The notes under the pieces were generated by a model, which was not told the DNA's origin, did no database searches, and saw nothing but the letters and a program-made list of their open reading frames with translations. Source: Torymus aiolomorphi (lineage: Eukaryota; Arthropoda; Insecta; Hymenoptera; Torymidae). From it: a stretch of DNA of 64,000 nucleotides. The stretch lies in contig CM070873.1 in NCBI GenBank assembly GCA_036365515.1, forward strand, positions 21,627,257 through 21,691,256, given 5' to 3'. Positions 48,027 through 61,520 of the stretch are shown one piece after another (the stretch's first letter is position 1; each line of letters starts with the position of its first letter). A program made the translations under genes and the position numbers.

Positions 48027-48478
48027 TGTATGATATTCTTTTTAAGGAGAAGATAAAATTCTCAACGAGTTATTCTTTTCAAAATTTACGTTTTATTGAG
48101 TAAAAATTCTAAAACAGAACGTCGATGCTTCGGGTTCTCTTCAAAAGCACTGTGACATAAAATAGTAAAAGTCTTTAGAACAAAAAAGACGACCTCTAGA
48201 CTCATGAGTTCCATTATAGTTTAGAATGAACTGACTTCCTCGCAAAATACATCAGATGAGAGAAATACTAAATCAAATCGCTTATATTATTTAGCTTTAA
48301 TCGTCTTTTTTGTTCTAAAGACTTTTACTATTTTATGTCACAGTGCCTTTGAAGAGGGGTTCAGCAAGAGAACCCAAAACGTCGGCGTTTTGTTTTGGAA
48401 TTTTTACTCAATAAAACGAAAATTTTTAAAAGAATAACTCGTGGAGAATTTTAACTTCTCCTTCAAAAGAATATCCAT
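48027..48478. mobile_element. Foldback with a Penelope-like hammerhead-type motif
   Basis: Inverted arms: GATATTCTTTTTAAGGAGAAG on the left and its mirror on the right, continuing through GTTTTATTGAGTAAAAATTC and ACTGTGACATAAAATAGTAA. Near 48350-48400 the right arm reads GAAGAGGGGTTC...GAACCCAAAACGTCGGC, the stem-plus-GAAAC-like layout found at ends of Penelope-like elements. The left arm has the corresponding ...GAACCCGAAGCATCGACG on its minus strand. Non-coding. Confidence 0.6.
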
Positions 48479-48637
48479 TATACCTTTGGAAAAAAACTGT
48501 AATAGAAGATGCGCTCCAGAAGGATTAATTCGTTATATAAATGTTGCTTTGTGAAAAAGTAAACTTCTTTCCCTTCTACCTTACCATTATCAATATCTGT
48601 AACTGCCTTTGTGGGAGTGTATAAAATTACTAACAAC

Positions 48638-49104
48638 GAGAGTGCGTTACCTTTGGGTCACGGATTTGTACCAAATTGAAAGATCGTGTTTTAGAGTAAA
48701 AAATATTGAACCCCTGTTCCAGGATTTATTCTGATAGGCTCTTTTACCCCTTATAATGAATTTTAAGGGTGCTATTTTCAATCATTTTTTTACGCTATCT
48801 TTGATTTCTCATATCATTCTCAAAAATCAATATTTTTAGACGAAACAGTGCTCAAAATAAAGCTTGTTCTGCCTACTTTTACGATTTTTTTCGCTCATTT
48901 TCGTAACGAGAATACTTGCAGAGTTTCATACAATAGAAGAGACATAATTTTTTAACAAAATAAAGCATTTTTAAGATAACAGTATATTTCTCGAGTAAAA
49001 GGGCATATGAGAATAAATCCTGGAACAGAGGTTCAATATTTTTTATTCTAAAACACGATCTTTCAATTTGGTACAAATTCGTGACCCAAACGTTACGCAA
49101 TCTC
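48638..49104. mobile_element. 467-bp inverted-repeat MITE
   Basis: Ends GAGAGTGCGTTACCTTTGGG and, mirrored, GAGATTGCGTAACGTTTGGG; arms continue for about 100 bp through GTACCAAATTGAAAGATCGT. No target duplication recognised. Non-coding. Confidence 0.75.
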
Positions 49105-49790
49105 CTTGTAAGTCTTTTCAAATTGCCAGGTTATTCACACCCATCTGTACTTCGCAACGACCTAAGAACGCACTTCACCTACTAAAATCCTCGAACCACT
49201 TCTCTTGCATTACCTCCGCTCGCTTTCTTCGACCCTCCCTTATTATGTCACAGCTCCTCGCTTCACCAATCGGCGCACAATCAGCCTCGACTCGAACGAC
49301 CAGAAAGAAAGAGAGCGAGGGAGAGAGAGGCGTAAAGAAAAGCCCCGCGCAGGCCATTAAAAACTCCGACGGAAAGAGCTTCCGCGAAGCTTCCCCCTCT
49401 CGCGCCACTTGGACGTTAAAGCACTGGAAGTCGTTACGTAATTTACGACGGCCAATAGACGCGCTTGGCTCCCGAGTTGCGAAACGAGAGAGCTAGCTGG
49501 CTGTCGGTGGAAGGCTTCGCCAGTATGAGAGAGCGCAATAGCCGAATTTTCGTTTTATTTTGCGCAGCCGTGGTTTCCATATGCGGTGCAAAGGAGACTT
49601 GGACGCTGTGTGTCGCGGCGATGGTAAAAATGGGGGGGAGAACTTTCTCTAGGTGTGTAAGAAAGGAAAATGCCGGATAACTGATAGGCGAATATGGTGA
49701 GATTGTATTTTGCGTGAGACCCGTGGCTAGTTTTTGTCTGTCCTGTGGTAATTCCCTGGTGGAAGTTGAGAAATAGCAAAGGTTAAGTGA
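49105..49790. other. GC island with skew switch
   Basis: C-rich on the left (cacccatctgtacttcgcaa), (GA) tract near 49306-49330, and G/T-rich on the right (gtcctgtggtaattccctgg). The 142-codon ORF here has no recognisable domain. Confidence 0.42.
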
Positions 49791-50099
49791 ATTTTTATCT
49801 TTTATGGTATCGAATTAAGTATAATAAAGTGTGAAAAATATGCAACCAGGTCGCGCTTGCCAACTTGACGGTTAAAATCCCCGCATGAAATTTGCAAAAG
49901 CCACGGGAATTTCGTTCGCGAAATTCTGCTTTACATCTACATCATTTTTCGAAATTGAAATTTCATAAAAAAAAACGTCTGTATACTAGCAAATAAAGAA
50001 AAAAAAATGAGTACCAACATTTAACTAGCTAAATCATAATTATACCAATACGCAACACAGAATAAATAATCTTTCTCATTTACAATAAAGACCAAAAAA

Positions 50100-51080
<981 letters not shown>

Positions 51081-51229
51081 CTCTACGAATTTTTTGATAT
51101 CTCATCGCTGTATTAGAGAATTAATTGTATTCATGTGATTGTAAATTGAAATTAACTGGTTCTTCGATCAGTGCAATCTTCTAACTTCTTCATAATCATA
51201 AACTCGATGATAAACACCATAAGCCGAAG

Positions 51230-51683
51230 CGTGTTTTTAGCTTAAACAACTCACTCATAATCTTTCTTTCATAAACCAAATCCTAATGTGCCTATTCCCC
51301 CTTCCACCGCACTTCTTGAGATTTTTCACTTCAGTTCTGTAACGACACAGAGAAGGCGAGGCCGATCCTTCACCTCCATTATACGCTTAGTCAGCCAGTC
51401 GACGGGCTTTTGGTTTCGTGGCAATCAGTCTGACAGGATTATGGGCTACTTTCGAGGCGAGTCCCCCTTTTTCCGATAAAGACGCTTACGAGGATGTATT
51501 GATCTAGAGAGAGTACAGGGATGGTATTAGCGGAGGGATGGTGATTATTGGAGGTTACAGTGATTTTTATTTTCTTTAGAGTTTACCTACTTTTCAGCGT
51601 TCTTGATAAGGATTGTGTTGATTGATTAGTAGGCGATGGTGCCGATGCTGACTAGTCCTTTATTTCTGAGCTGTTAATCGTAG
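51230..51683. other. GC-rich patch with skew switch
   Basis: C-rich on the left (tgcctattcccccttccacc) and G/T-rich on the right (gagggatggtgattattgga). No gene recognised. Confidence 0.42.
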
Positions 51684-51687
51684 TTAA

Positions 51688-52048
51688 GGTGATGTTATAT
51701 ACCGACATAATTTTAAAAAGAGTACATCTCATGAAAATACCAATAGAATCGTCCACAAAAAATTCTGAGTATAGTATTTACATATACGGAGCGCCTGACA
51801 GACGTGTTTTTCCAAAAAAAATGATCAGAGTTTATTTAATTAAATAAAAACCGTACTGTCGGTAAGTAGGAATCTGCAATTAACCTACTTTTAAAACGAG
51901 CACAGCTAATGAAAATACTAATAGAATCGCTCAAAAAAAATTTCTGAATATAGTGTTTACGTGTCCGGAGCGCCTGACAGTCGTATTTTTCCAAATAAAC
52001 GTTTGAATATTGATTTAAAAAATATTTAAATCAGGGTATCACATCACC
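51688..52048. mobile_element. 361-bp TTAA-flanked MITE
   Basis: Ends GGTGATGTTATATACCGACA and, mirrored, GGTGATGTGATACC, between TTAA 51684-51687 and 52049-52052. The interior has two diverged copies of a block with GGAGCGCCTGACAG and a central TTTATTTAATTAAATAAA. It belongs to the same family as 57544-57726 and 58473-58830. Confidence 0.85.
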
Positions 52049-52177
52049 TTAAAAGATATATTTTTTTCAGATCCTCGGATGGGGTTCCGAAATTTTTTCA
52101 AACAAAATCCAGTAGGTCTGCACAAATTCTTTAAATTTTACATTTCCTTACAGTTCAAACGACGCTTGCATCCCCCG

Positions 52178-52310
52178 ATTAGATTTATTATTTTATAGTA
52201 TCAAATAACTTTATAACAAAAATTTAGATAAAGTTTACATTGCTTAATAACTCTAATTAATTGTAAAAAATTATTTCGTTGCACTCCATCGATCCAAACT
52301 TCAGAGCCAT
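52178..52310. mobile_element. hAT-type MITE, copy 8, truncated
   Basis: Only the right part of the family is left, from the GATTTA...TTTTATAGTA interior to the end TTCAGAGCCAT. The left end is missing, so no target duplication can be read. Confidence 0.85.
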
Positions 52311-52439
52311 ATTAAAGAAATCTAGATTAAACTTGTTATTAAAATTAAATTTATAATTTTCAACCTTAGACATCTAGAATTATCCACTATTCAAGGAATA
52401 AAGTATATAATCAATAAATACTAAAAAATGCAAATACTA

Positions 52440-53400
52440 AGTGAAAATATTTATGAAAATCTAATTCCACGTAATTGTTCACTCTTCCGTCGAACCCCAC
52501 TGTACCCAAACTGAATCTTTTAACTAACCACGGAAAAGCTTCCGGCTACCCAACCCATCCGTCTACAAAAATACATGATTTAATCCTGAAAACAGCGCAT
52601 TAAAAAATTCCGAGAACGGCCATAAGCCACTTTGCGTTCGCTCGCGCGTGCGTGCGCGCGCCTCCTTTATGCGCAGCGCACCTGAGTCCTTCGAGAGGTT
52701 ACCGGAGACGCAAGAGGAGGAGGAGAAGAATAAGGGCCCCGTGAGAGACTTTCTTCCCTCTCCTGCAAACTAAAAGCTCGCGCGCGCGTACGCACACGCG
52801 GCGCGGCCATTAAGCCGTTCCCCCCGGGCTACGTGACTTTGCGCCCTGCACGTGACTCGAATGCGCGTGGCCCATTGTTTTTGATCTTTCTCGTGTCGTC
52901 TCTTTTTTCGGAGAGGGGAAGGCGCAGGTTCGTGAATATCGTGCGGCGCGATGTAAACAGGAAAGAGTGCGCGGTTTTTCACGCTCCGCGGGCCTTTACG
53001 TAATGCCGTCATGATGCGATGCGCGGCGAGTTCTGTGACAGATCGCGATTTCAGATAGGTGGTCGGGGTTGTGTGTAAGGTTTTTCAGAAATCATAGAAA
53101 GACGAGTGTTTAGTGATGTGATAATGCGTTGAAAGCTGTATAGAGTGAGAATTGTGTAGTTCTCCATTAAATAATGATTAGCTTTTGAATGAAATAGAAG
53201 TATTCATGATGCGTTGAGCGATTGACAGACTTTGATTGCATGAGCAGATGAATGATTACGTTAGAAAAAAATAAAAGCGTGGGAAGTACCCGTAGTTAGC
53301 TTTAATCCTCTTTTAAAAGATTGTGAGCTCGGAAGCAGTGATGTCAAACTATTTGTGACATGATATAATGCTGGCTGGTTACGTGATTACGTATGTGATA
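52440..53400. other. GC island with skew switch
   Basis: C/A-rich on the left (cgaaccccactgtacccaaa), CpG-rich in the centre (gctcgcgcgtgcgtgcgcgc), and G/T-rich on the right (ggtggtcggggttgtgtgta). Confidence 0.45.
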
Positions 53401-53735
53401 ATCTAGAGAAATAATAGCTTGCGCACCTCACGAATTAAATCCCAATATTAAAAAAAGGTTATTTATTTAAAAAATATATATATTTATAGATTAATTGAAT
53501 CGATTGAAAAGCTTTTCAGAAAAATGAATAATAAAAAATATTGCTTTATTTCATTTTAAACTGCTGCAATATTTAATATTTTATGGATTTAAAATAGTAA
53601 AATTTTTAGAAACAAAATTTCACTCATGAATAATACAAAATAAACGGCCTATGACTTAAATTGCTTTTAAACGTAAATATAAATTTTATACAATACCAAT
53701 GGAACTATTTGTTTTATGCAGACATTCGTAATCTG

Positions 53736-53857
53736 CTCTCTAAAAATGAATAAGTGAAAAGTCGCTCACTGGTGCAAACAAGTGAAAAATAGACTATTTC
53801 ATTAGTGAATATTCACTAAAGTATTAGTAGATTTTTCACTTATTCATTTTTAGAGAG
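53736..53857. mobile_element. 122-bp MITE related to the 36631 element
   Basis: Ends CTCTCTAAAAATGAATAAGT and their mirror; the core contains repeated AAGTGAAAA and TTCACTTA phrases. The ends share CTCTCTAAA with the TA-flanked MITE at 36631. No clear duplication. Confidence 0.7.
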
Positions 53858-54728
53858 TAAGAAATAATTGAAAAGTAAATAATCAATTATCCACAATATA
53901 GATTGTATCCTGAAGTTTCACAAATAATTTGACAATATTTTACGTATACTTTTGTTTAATAAAATCGTATAGAATAGCCAATTTATTTAACAGTTGGACA
54001 ACTTTTAAAGAGTTCTATATTAAAACATGTACGGTAACGTATTTCATAGAAAAAGCAATATCAACAATAAATTCTCTCGAACGAAAAGGTGACCGTCAAT
54101 AGCATCGTACCGATTGATTTTATTTTTAAATATTTTTCACCGTCCAAAAGTTTGTTCGTAGTGAGGCACTGCACAGCGCGAGAAATAATTTAATCTATTG
54201 TTGACAGTGCAAAAAATCTATAGCTGTGGGTTTATTCTAGTTATAGCAAATAAAGGAGTTTGTATATTTGTTCGGGGGCACAATTTTTTATTCTGTTCAT
54301 GTATAAACTTTGACAATTGAAAGACTTGTGGGTGAATGGCGAAAAATGTTGAATTTACTCAGAGCTGAAAAGAAAAATATAAACGAGATTCTATCGGTAC
54401 GGGAATAGTTTAGCGTTTGTTTGCATTTGACTACCTATTTGTGTATTAACTCAACCTTATTGCAAGGTATAAAACTGAAGTATATTTTCTCGAAATAAAT
54501 GAAAAATGCTGTCAACGTATTTCTTACACGTAAATCAATAAAGCGAAAATTATTACTAAAGGGTAATAACAAATAAAATTTTTCAATCAATATCTATTTC
54601 AAAACTTAATAACTAGTAAAACATTATTAAACTTTGATGGACTAAGCATTTAAATATGAAAATATATTAATATTTACAGGCATACATTATTCAACAAAAT
54701 AAATTATATTCACAAAAGCTGGTATTAA

Positions 54729-54969
54729 CCTTTTGCGTCATAGTGATAAGTATTCTTACCACCTATATTTTACACCCGTTTATTAAGATTTGAACTACAT
54801 TTCAAGATAATTCAGTGCTGTTTTTCGCTATTTCTAATATTATAAAGTATCTCAAAGCTCTCGACCGAGGGGTAATTATTGCAATATCTTATTTATTACA
54901 ATTTTGATAAACAGATTGAGTGACAAAAACGTGAAACATCAAAGAGAGTAATGTGTGACTCGAAGGGTT
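54729..54969. mobile_element. Possible piggyBac-type MITE
   Basis: TTAA followed by CCTTTTGCGTCATA on the left, and TGTGACTCGAAGGGTT followed by TTAA on the right. The termini are only roughly mirrored, so this is tentative. Confidence 0.4.
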
Positions 54970-55179
54970 TTAAGATCGCTGGTTATGGATCTCAGATAGG
55001 ATTAGCAAAATTGATAATGACGAATTTTATGTTATAAGATATCTTTTTCAAGTCAATAAAATTGATTTTTAAAAGACATTTTAATATTCCTCTATATGTA
55101 ATATATCAGGAATAACTAAACATTGACCACTACATTGATAAATACACCCGACATTAACCTGTACAATTAGTATCGGCTC

Positions 55180-55556
55180 AAAAAAAGTTTGCTTTCGCAT
55201 CAACCTCACATCTTTAAAAAATCATCTTACTTTCGCTTGCAAAAGAGAAAGAAAGAGAAAGTACCTATACCTAACCTCAAAATAATCGAATGTACCTCTC
55301 TCGTTCTCTAAACCCCGGCTCTTTTAAAATCGCCCCGCGGCAAGGCAATCCTAACCTCGAAAACACGTAATCGCACTTCGCCCGCTCCTTACCAGCCATA
55401 CACAGCACACATACACCTCTCGCACAAAAGCGGTCCCTTATTCCCCTCGAGGCAAAGCTCCGCGCTCACGTCCACTCGTATCTTATCCCCGGTTATTGCA
55501 GTATCGCTCGCTGCACTCTCCGCAGCGGCCGGCCCGTTACTTTTACTTCATAAATT

Positions 55557-55594
<38 letters not shown>

Positions 55595-55960
55595 CACGCG
55601 CATGTGTATACGCGCGTATAATACGTACCTCATGAATATTTGAGCCCGCATGTATGCGCGCGCGCGAGCGTAAATAACGCCTAATTATGACGGCGGTTGA
55701 GTATACGCTTTCTCGAGAGAGCGAGAGAGATATTCAGCGACTGCGTTTGACGCCCGCTGAATTAATCCGCGCACTTTATTATTTAGCGCGCCGCTCGAGG
55801 AGTTGCTGCCGCTGCTGCTGCTATGCAGTACAATACTATATACGCGAACGGGGGACATATTATTGTTAAGAGCTTAGGCGTGTGTTTTACGGGAAATTGT
55901 TCGTTTGTTTGCTTTGGTTACGCGAGGAGCAGTGGGACTGCAGAATTTGCTTTTATTCGA
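55180..55960. other. GC island with skew switch and (CT)n
   Basis: C-rich on the left (ccagccatacacagcacaca), (CT)n at 55561-55591, CpG-rich centre, and G/T-rich on the right (gttacgcgaggagcagtgg). Confidence 0.42.
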
Positions 55961-56860
55961 ATGTCTTCAAATTTTGCGAAATGTTGGAAATTCATTTTCC
56001 ATCTATTCATTGTGGCGATAAGGAATATTCCTAAAAGTATTTATTGTAATGTTGAAATGCTTTTAGATGTAATCGATGTTACACATAGCTAAATTACGAC
56101 TTTGGTCCTATTTTGAGAGAAGAAATCGGTTATTTATTAGATTTTTCGGTAAATAATTCATAAAGTCAGTAACAAGAAGTATAATTGATACTGCCAACCA
56201 GACTTGCCTAATTCTGTTGGAAATATTTCTTTTAATGTCTGTCAGATTTAACTTATGATTGATTAAATTAAAATAATAACTCGTATAAAGTAAGCCAAAC
56301 GTATTAGCCAATTTTTAAAAGTTTGTCAATGTGATTGACTCTTGGTCAATTCTGCTAATACGAATACTATTCTTGGCAAAACCTGCAAATCTCAATTACG
56401 TCGGTATCAGTGAAATGCTCACGAAAGCCGTAACAAACATGACGCAAAGCCAGAAAATACGGGTCACATTGGAAATCAAAAGAAAAAGTGTGATTCGAAC
56501 GGGAAATGTTAGTACGATCAAAGAAACACACGAACCGTTTGACGGTAGAAAGCACTGGCAGAGCTATATACTCATAATTGACCCTTTCAGCAATCGTCGC
56601 TTTTCAAAGGAATAGGTATGAGTTTTTATTCTCTTGTTTTCTATTCGATGCACCTTTGTGTATAAAGTTTTTAATGTTAAAGAATTCTGTGATAGTTTAT
56701 ATCGATCAGCTCGTTTTATTCGTCATAAATATTCTATGGACTAGGCCATGAGTAACAACTAACTTCTAACTTTTTAATTATAGTCAATCAATTGATGATT
56801 TAATGTTTTTTATCATTAGCAAACAATTTTCAAACAAGAAACTGGTCATTTTCACAATAA
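55960..56860. other. Intermediate-composition stretch, no gene recognised
   Basis: Several 60-95 codon ORFs on both strands overlap here (56108-56615), but none resembles a known family and no splice or start context supports them. Confidence 0.4.
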
Positions 56861-57400
56861 TACACACCTAACATCACAATCGTCACTTTTTCCCTTTACC
56901 ATTAAGAAAATCATCTTCATCCTCAACTCACCATCATACCTACTTTCATCCGAATCAACAATTCTACTTATGACAACGACCCGACCCGAAACCTCTCTCT
57001 GCAATCGAAAAATAAGCGACGACAAAGGCGGATCCATCCGAAAAATTATTTACCTCCCCCCTCCCCCGTTCTCTCTTGTGCACCTGTGCATGTTTACCTT
57101 TCATTTCCGAAAGTGCATCCGCGCTCTTTCGAGGCCGCGCGCGCGGCGACTTGGCATTCCGGGCGCACGTAGCGCAGGTGCCTTTTTAACATTGACGCCA
57201 CGTCGCTCGTTCGGACGATGATTAACAATGGTATCGGCTTTGTTACGCGCGCGCACGCGCTTTGCTGACGGTGTGATCTGTGTATGCATCTGCTGAAGTT
57301 TGTTTGCCGTTGTTTGGGCTTTGTTTGGATAGTTGTAAAGACGGGAGTTTGAGATCAGCTTCGGTGTTTTTTCCTTGGTTTTTTTTGTTTTTTTTTTTTG
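56860..57400. other. GC island with skew switch
   Basis: C/A-rich on the left (caactcaccatcatacctac), CpG-rich in the centre, and G/T-rich on the right (tttgccgttgtttgggcttt). One of the clearest examples. Confidence 0.45.
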
Positions 57401-57543
57401 TTTAGGTTATTACTAAGTTTGAGGCTATGTTATATAAATGTTGCATTTTTAATAAGATAACGGAAAATACTTTTGATTTTAAATTTTATAATGTTTGATG
57501 TCGTAAGAAAAAAACCCTTTCTATTATAAGTATTTTTTGTTAA

Positions 57544-57726
57544 GGCCATGCGAAACCGTGAATTTCAATATTTTTTAAATCAACATTTAAACGTTTATTT
57601 GGAAAAAGACGAACGTCAAGCGCTCCATACACGTAAACACTACATTCAGATTTTTTTTTGGGTGATTCTATTAGTATTTTCATGTGATATCCATGTTTGG
57701 AAATTATGTCGGTATTTCACATCCCC
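57544..57726. mobile_element. 183-bp TTAA-flanked MITE, internally deleted relative
   Basis: TTAA on both sides (57540-57543, 57727-57730). Ends GGCCATGCGAAACC and, mirrored, GGGGATGTGAAATACCGACA. It shares GGAAAAAGACGAACGTCAAG and GCGCTCC with the copy at 58473 but lacks the central half. Confidence 0.82.
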
Positions 57727-58129
57727 TTAATGCTTGGAAAAAATAATTTTTTACTGTTATCAAGTATAAATATATTCCTACTATTCACTATGGGGAAAGA
57801 TACCATTATGATATGCCAAGTCTATAATTTCGCTTCGATTTCCAATTTTTAAAGTTTATAATATTCTTTTTGCATTTATACATAGATCGCAAAAACCTAA
57901 AATTGATTATTTTCTTTATATAATTATTTATCGCAGTTTTAACGTTAAAAACTAACTTTTGAATGGGATATTACGAGTCATACAACCTTAAAAATGGTTG
58001 ATATAATTCTTTCTATGGTCATTATGCATGTTTCAACTACTGCTGTACATATTTCCAATAATCATAGATAAATAAAATGCCTTTTGAAGATACATTTAAC
58101 TAATGGCAAAATTAAAATCTTTCTTTCTG

Positions 58130-58390
58130 ACACACGAGACGAATTGAAGTAAAAAGACGTTTACTTCACTTACCTCGGAAACGTGAGATGTGCGAAGTCT
58201 CGACCGCAGTCTATAACATCTTGCAACGCGGAGAAATACAGAAAAAGACGTTGCACTTTATTTATGTAACTTCGCACAAGTCGTATTCTTTACGCCGGTC
58301 GACATGTAATACTTCTCAATGGACTCGAGAACGTCGTTATACTTGAAATATATATCGAAATGAGGCTATATTTTCTGTACGTGAGGATGG
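58130..58390. other. Small GC-rich patch
   Basis: Moderately GC-rich DNA (cctcggaaacgtgagatgtg; ctcgagaacgtcgttatac) between two related MITEs. No gene recognised. Confidence 0.35.
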
Positions 58391-58472
58391 AATTATTGTT
58401 TTTTTTCTTCAAACTATCAATTTAAAGCATTATATGTACAATACAATATGGTATTATCATTCATCTTATTAA

Positions 58473-58830
58473 GACCATGTGAAACCGTGAATTTCAATAT
58501 TTTTTAAATCAACATTTAAACGTTTATTTGGAAAAAGACGAACGTCAAGCGCTCCGTACACGTAAACACTATATTCAGATTTTTTTTGGTGATTCTATTG
58601 GTATTTTCATGAGATATCAATGTTTGAAAAGTAGCTTAATTGCAGATTCCTACTTACCGACAGTACGGTTTTTATTTAATTAAATAAATTGTCATCATTT
58701 TTTTGGAAAAACACGAACGTCAAGCGCTCCGTATATGTTAATGCTATACTCAGATTTTTTTTTAGACGATTCTATTGGTATTTTCATGAGATATCCATGT
58801 TTGGAAATTATGTCGGTATTTCACATCACC
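58473..58830. mobile_element. 358-bp TTAA-flanked MITE
   Basis: TTAA on both sides (58469-58472, 58831-58834). Same family as 51688-52048 but inverted: the shared centre reads TACTTACCGACAGTACGG here and is mirrored there. Two internal copies of CGAACGTCAAGCGCTCCGTA. Confidence 0.85.
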
Positions 58831-59029
58831 TTAATTTTTTTGGTGTTAAAATAATTATTTCAAGGCTTTTTAATCAATCAAATAATTAATTTCATCCAAT
58901 ATTTTAATATCGACATTAAAAAGAAAACCGTCGGTACATAATTTTATCCGCCATATAACACGTATTAAATTGAAAAGCTTCGTTTACATTTTTATGACCA
59001 AATGATCACTGAAGAAATTCATTTGAAAC

Positions 59030-59554
59030 ACGTCAAAACCATGGCGACTCATCCTAGAACCCGTAAAAGTCATAAATAACCGATGTAAACTCAAAAAGTA
59101 CGCCCTCAAAGAATTTCTCGATTTTCAAGAAGAAAAAACCTTTTCGATCTTCCTCATTCATTTCAATTCGATCGGCATCGAATATCCGCGCCTGCGCACA
59201 CACACGCGCTCTTTTTCCGATTGCGAATTCCACCTCCACCTTCAAAGGCCGGAGAAAATAAATCAAACGCGGCGGCAGTCGAGTTGTCTCTTTTTCTCTC
59301 TCTCCCTCTCTTGCTCGCTCTTTCCCTCGTTTTAATTAATGATATGTTTTTTCCCGGCGCAAATATTGATTGAAAAAGGAAAAATTCGCACGCACGCGAG
59401 TATCGAGTCCGTCTTTTTTTTCATTTGTTTCATGGACGTGCGCTCGCTCGCTCGGTCTCACTGCGGATCGACGCTCTTGACAACTCGAATGAAAATAACC
59501 GTTAAAATATGTCGTTGACTTACTTTTTTCAATACACACACACACACACACACA

Positions 59555-59628
<74 letters not shown>

Positions 59629-59880
59629 GCCGTTATCGCAACCAATGAGCTGCAACTCGGAAGAGAGAGCGGGAGTCGACTTGTCGGCTGGTGAAATGTT
59701 TATTGTCAAATACGTCATCGTCCATGACAGCGTCAATTTTTTGCTTTAAATGGTTTATTATAGAGTGCGAAGAGCGGAATCGAATCGACGCTTGGAAATG
59801 AAATAATTTTAAAAAGTGTCGGTTGGCCAATATCTGTTTGTGCTGTGCCCTGTTGTTGTATAATGCTGTTTTACGGTGGC
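59030..59880. other. GC island with skew switch and (AC)n
   Basis: C-rich on the left (gactcatcctagaacccg; cattcatttcaattcgatc) and G/T-rich on the right (gtcggctggtgaaatgttta). It contains a (CT)-rich block at 59289-59330 and the AC repeat. Confidence 0.42.
59535..59627. repeat. (AC)n microsatellite
   Basis: About 46 CA dinucleotides with one CTCA interruption near 59555. CVCVC and HTHTHT ORFs are its translations. Confidence 0.98.
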
Positions 59881-60590
59881 GTTTTTCATTGCATATAAAT
59901 TATTACGTTATGTAATGTTTATAAAAAGTATAAAAAAAGAAACGTAACGATTGCCATTAAAAAGAATTCTGTTGAATATTAAAAAAGGAATCTATCACAA
60001 TAATTTAAATTATCAAATTTTTGTTCACGAAACGTGGATTACAAATAGATTTTGATATACCAAGGATAATTATGCATGTACACAATTTATCATTGTATTA
60101 AAAAGCAATATTTTACTCGAGTTAAATATGAATATTGCTCTCCAATTGTTTATTTTGAAATATAATAAATGTAAACGTATATTTTGAAATATACGTTTCG
60201 TTGCACAAATTTAAAGTAAAAACTTGTTTTTTCTTATATTTCAAAATAAAAAATATTTTACTCGTTTTCACATTTTTGCATACATTTATAAAGGGGGTTC
60301 AATAAACCGGAATAATTCAGTTCATTAAGTATTAAAATTATTAAAATAACTTTCAAATATTGAGTATTCCTAAAAAAGATATAATAAAAATAAATGATAT
60401 CGTTTAAATACAAAATAAAAGCGTTTTCGAAAAATTCTCTTGCTATGGTAACGTCAACTTCATATATGTAAAATAATCGTATTAAATACGTAAAAAAATC
60501 AACAATTCTTTTAATAAAAAAATAATGTTTTAAGTGTTTTCTTCTCAACCGTTCTAATCCCCGTTCTAAGATATTTTTCCTGTATCCACA
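59880..60590. other. AT-rich stretch, nothing recognised
   Basis: AT-rich DNA. A perfect short palindrome AAACGTATAT...ATATACGTTT lies near 60172-60197. No gene recognised. Confidence 0.5.
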
Positions 60591-60980
60591 TCCCTTCATA
60601 TTTTCACATTACATCTTCCTCATTCGAATGCAAATGGCACGAACGCAAGCCATCACTCAAGCTAAAATCTTCCCTCCGCGACGTCCGATTTTCATTACAC
60701 GCGAGCGCGCGTGATGTCACTTAATCGTCGCTAGTGCGCGCGGAAAGAATTTTCGCCCGCAAATCTCGGTGTGGATGGTAATACTCGGATTACGTGATTT
60801 TAACGGGAAAAGCGTCTGTTATAAGGTAAGAGAAAAATGCCTGGTTTATGCGGAAGAGGGAGTGCTGGGGTGCGCGTGTTTGTGTGTAAAAGATGACGGA
60901 AATCATTTTTTTTTTTTTTTTTTAAATTAAATAATGTTAGAAATATAGTTTAGGAATAAAAATCGAGAGGGGCAGGAGAG
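60590..60980. other. GC island with skew switch
   Basis: C-rich on the left (ccacatcccttcatattttc) and G/T-rich on the right (gagggagtgctggggtgcgc). Confidence 0.42.
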
Positions 60981-61520
60981 TTTTGAGGGATTATAAATAA
61001 AAACTGTACGGTGTATTCATTTTTAATTTTTAAATTTTTACTAGATATTTAGAAAATAATTTACTCACATAAATACACTAGTACTTCTATAAAAAGTATT
61101 TCCACGGACACTCCACGCTTCCACGTCGATTGTTCATTTTTCTGATTCATTTATTTACTTTTTTGCTGTTTCTGGGGTCTATTCTGGAGTGAGATTACTC
61201 TGTAAATTAAAATAAAACTCTTAATAATCCTTTAATTCCTGAAAAAAAAAAACAATTGCAATTATTAGGACTTTGAAGAGCAAGCATTGATAAGTTAGTC
61301 AGGGTATTTTTTCATACGGGAAAATTTTACATCCAAATAACACTTTCACATTCTTTTTGCAAGAATCACGGGTAAAGTTATGACCAGGGATATTAAAAAC
61401 GGCGAATGAATTAATTTCTTTTAATCAGCTAATATTTTTGTATCCCAATATTAGGTATTTTTGAATCTTAATCAATAGAATCGTCGAATGAATATCTATA
61501 TATTAATTATCTTTGTCACA
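60980..61520. other. AT-rich stretch, nothing recognised
   Basis: No gene, RNA or paired ends seen. Confidence 0.5.

Larger units (their letters stand above)
53400..55180. other. AT-rich stretch with two MITE-like elements
   Basis: No gene recognised. It holds the MITE at 53736-53857 and a possible TTAA element at 54729-54969. Confidence 0.5.

Noticed and set aside
59336..59736. ORFs rich in CVCVC and HTHTHT
   Set aside because: Translations of the (AC)n microsatellite.
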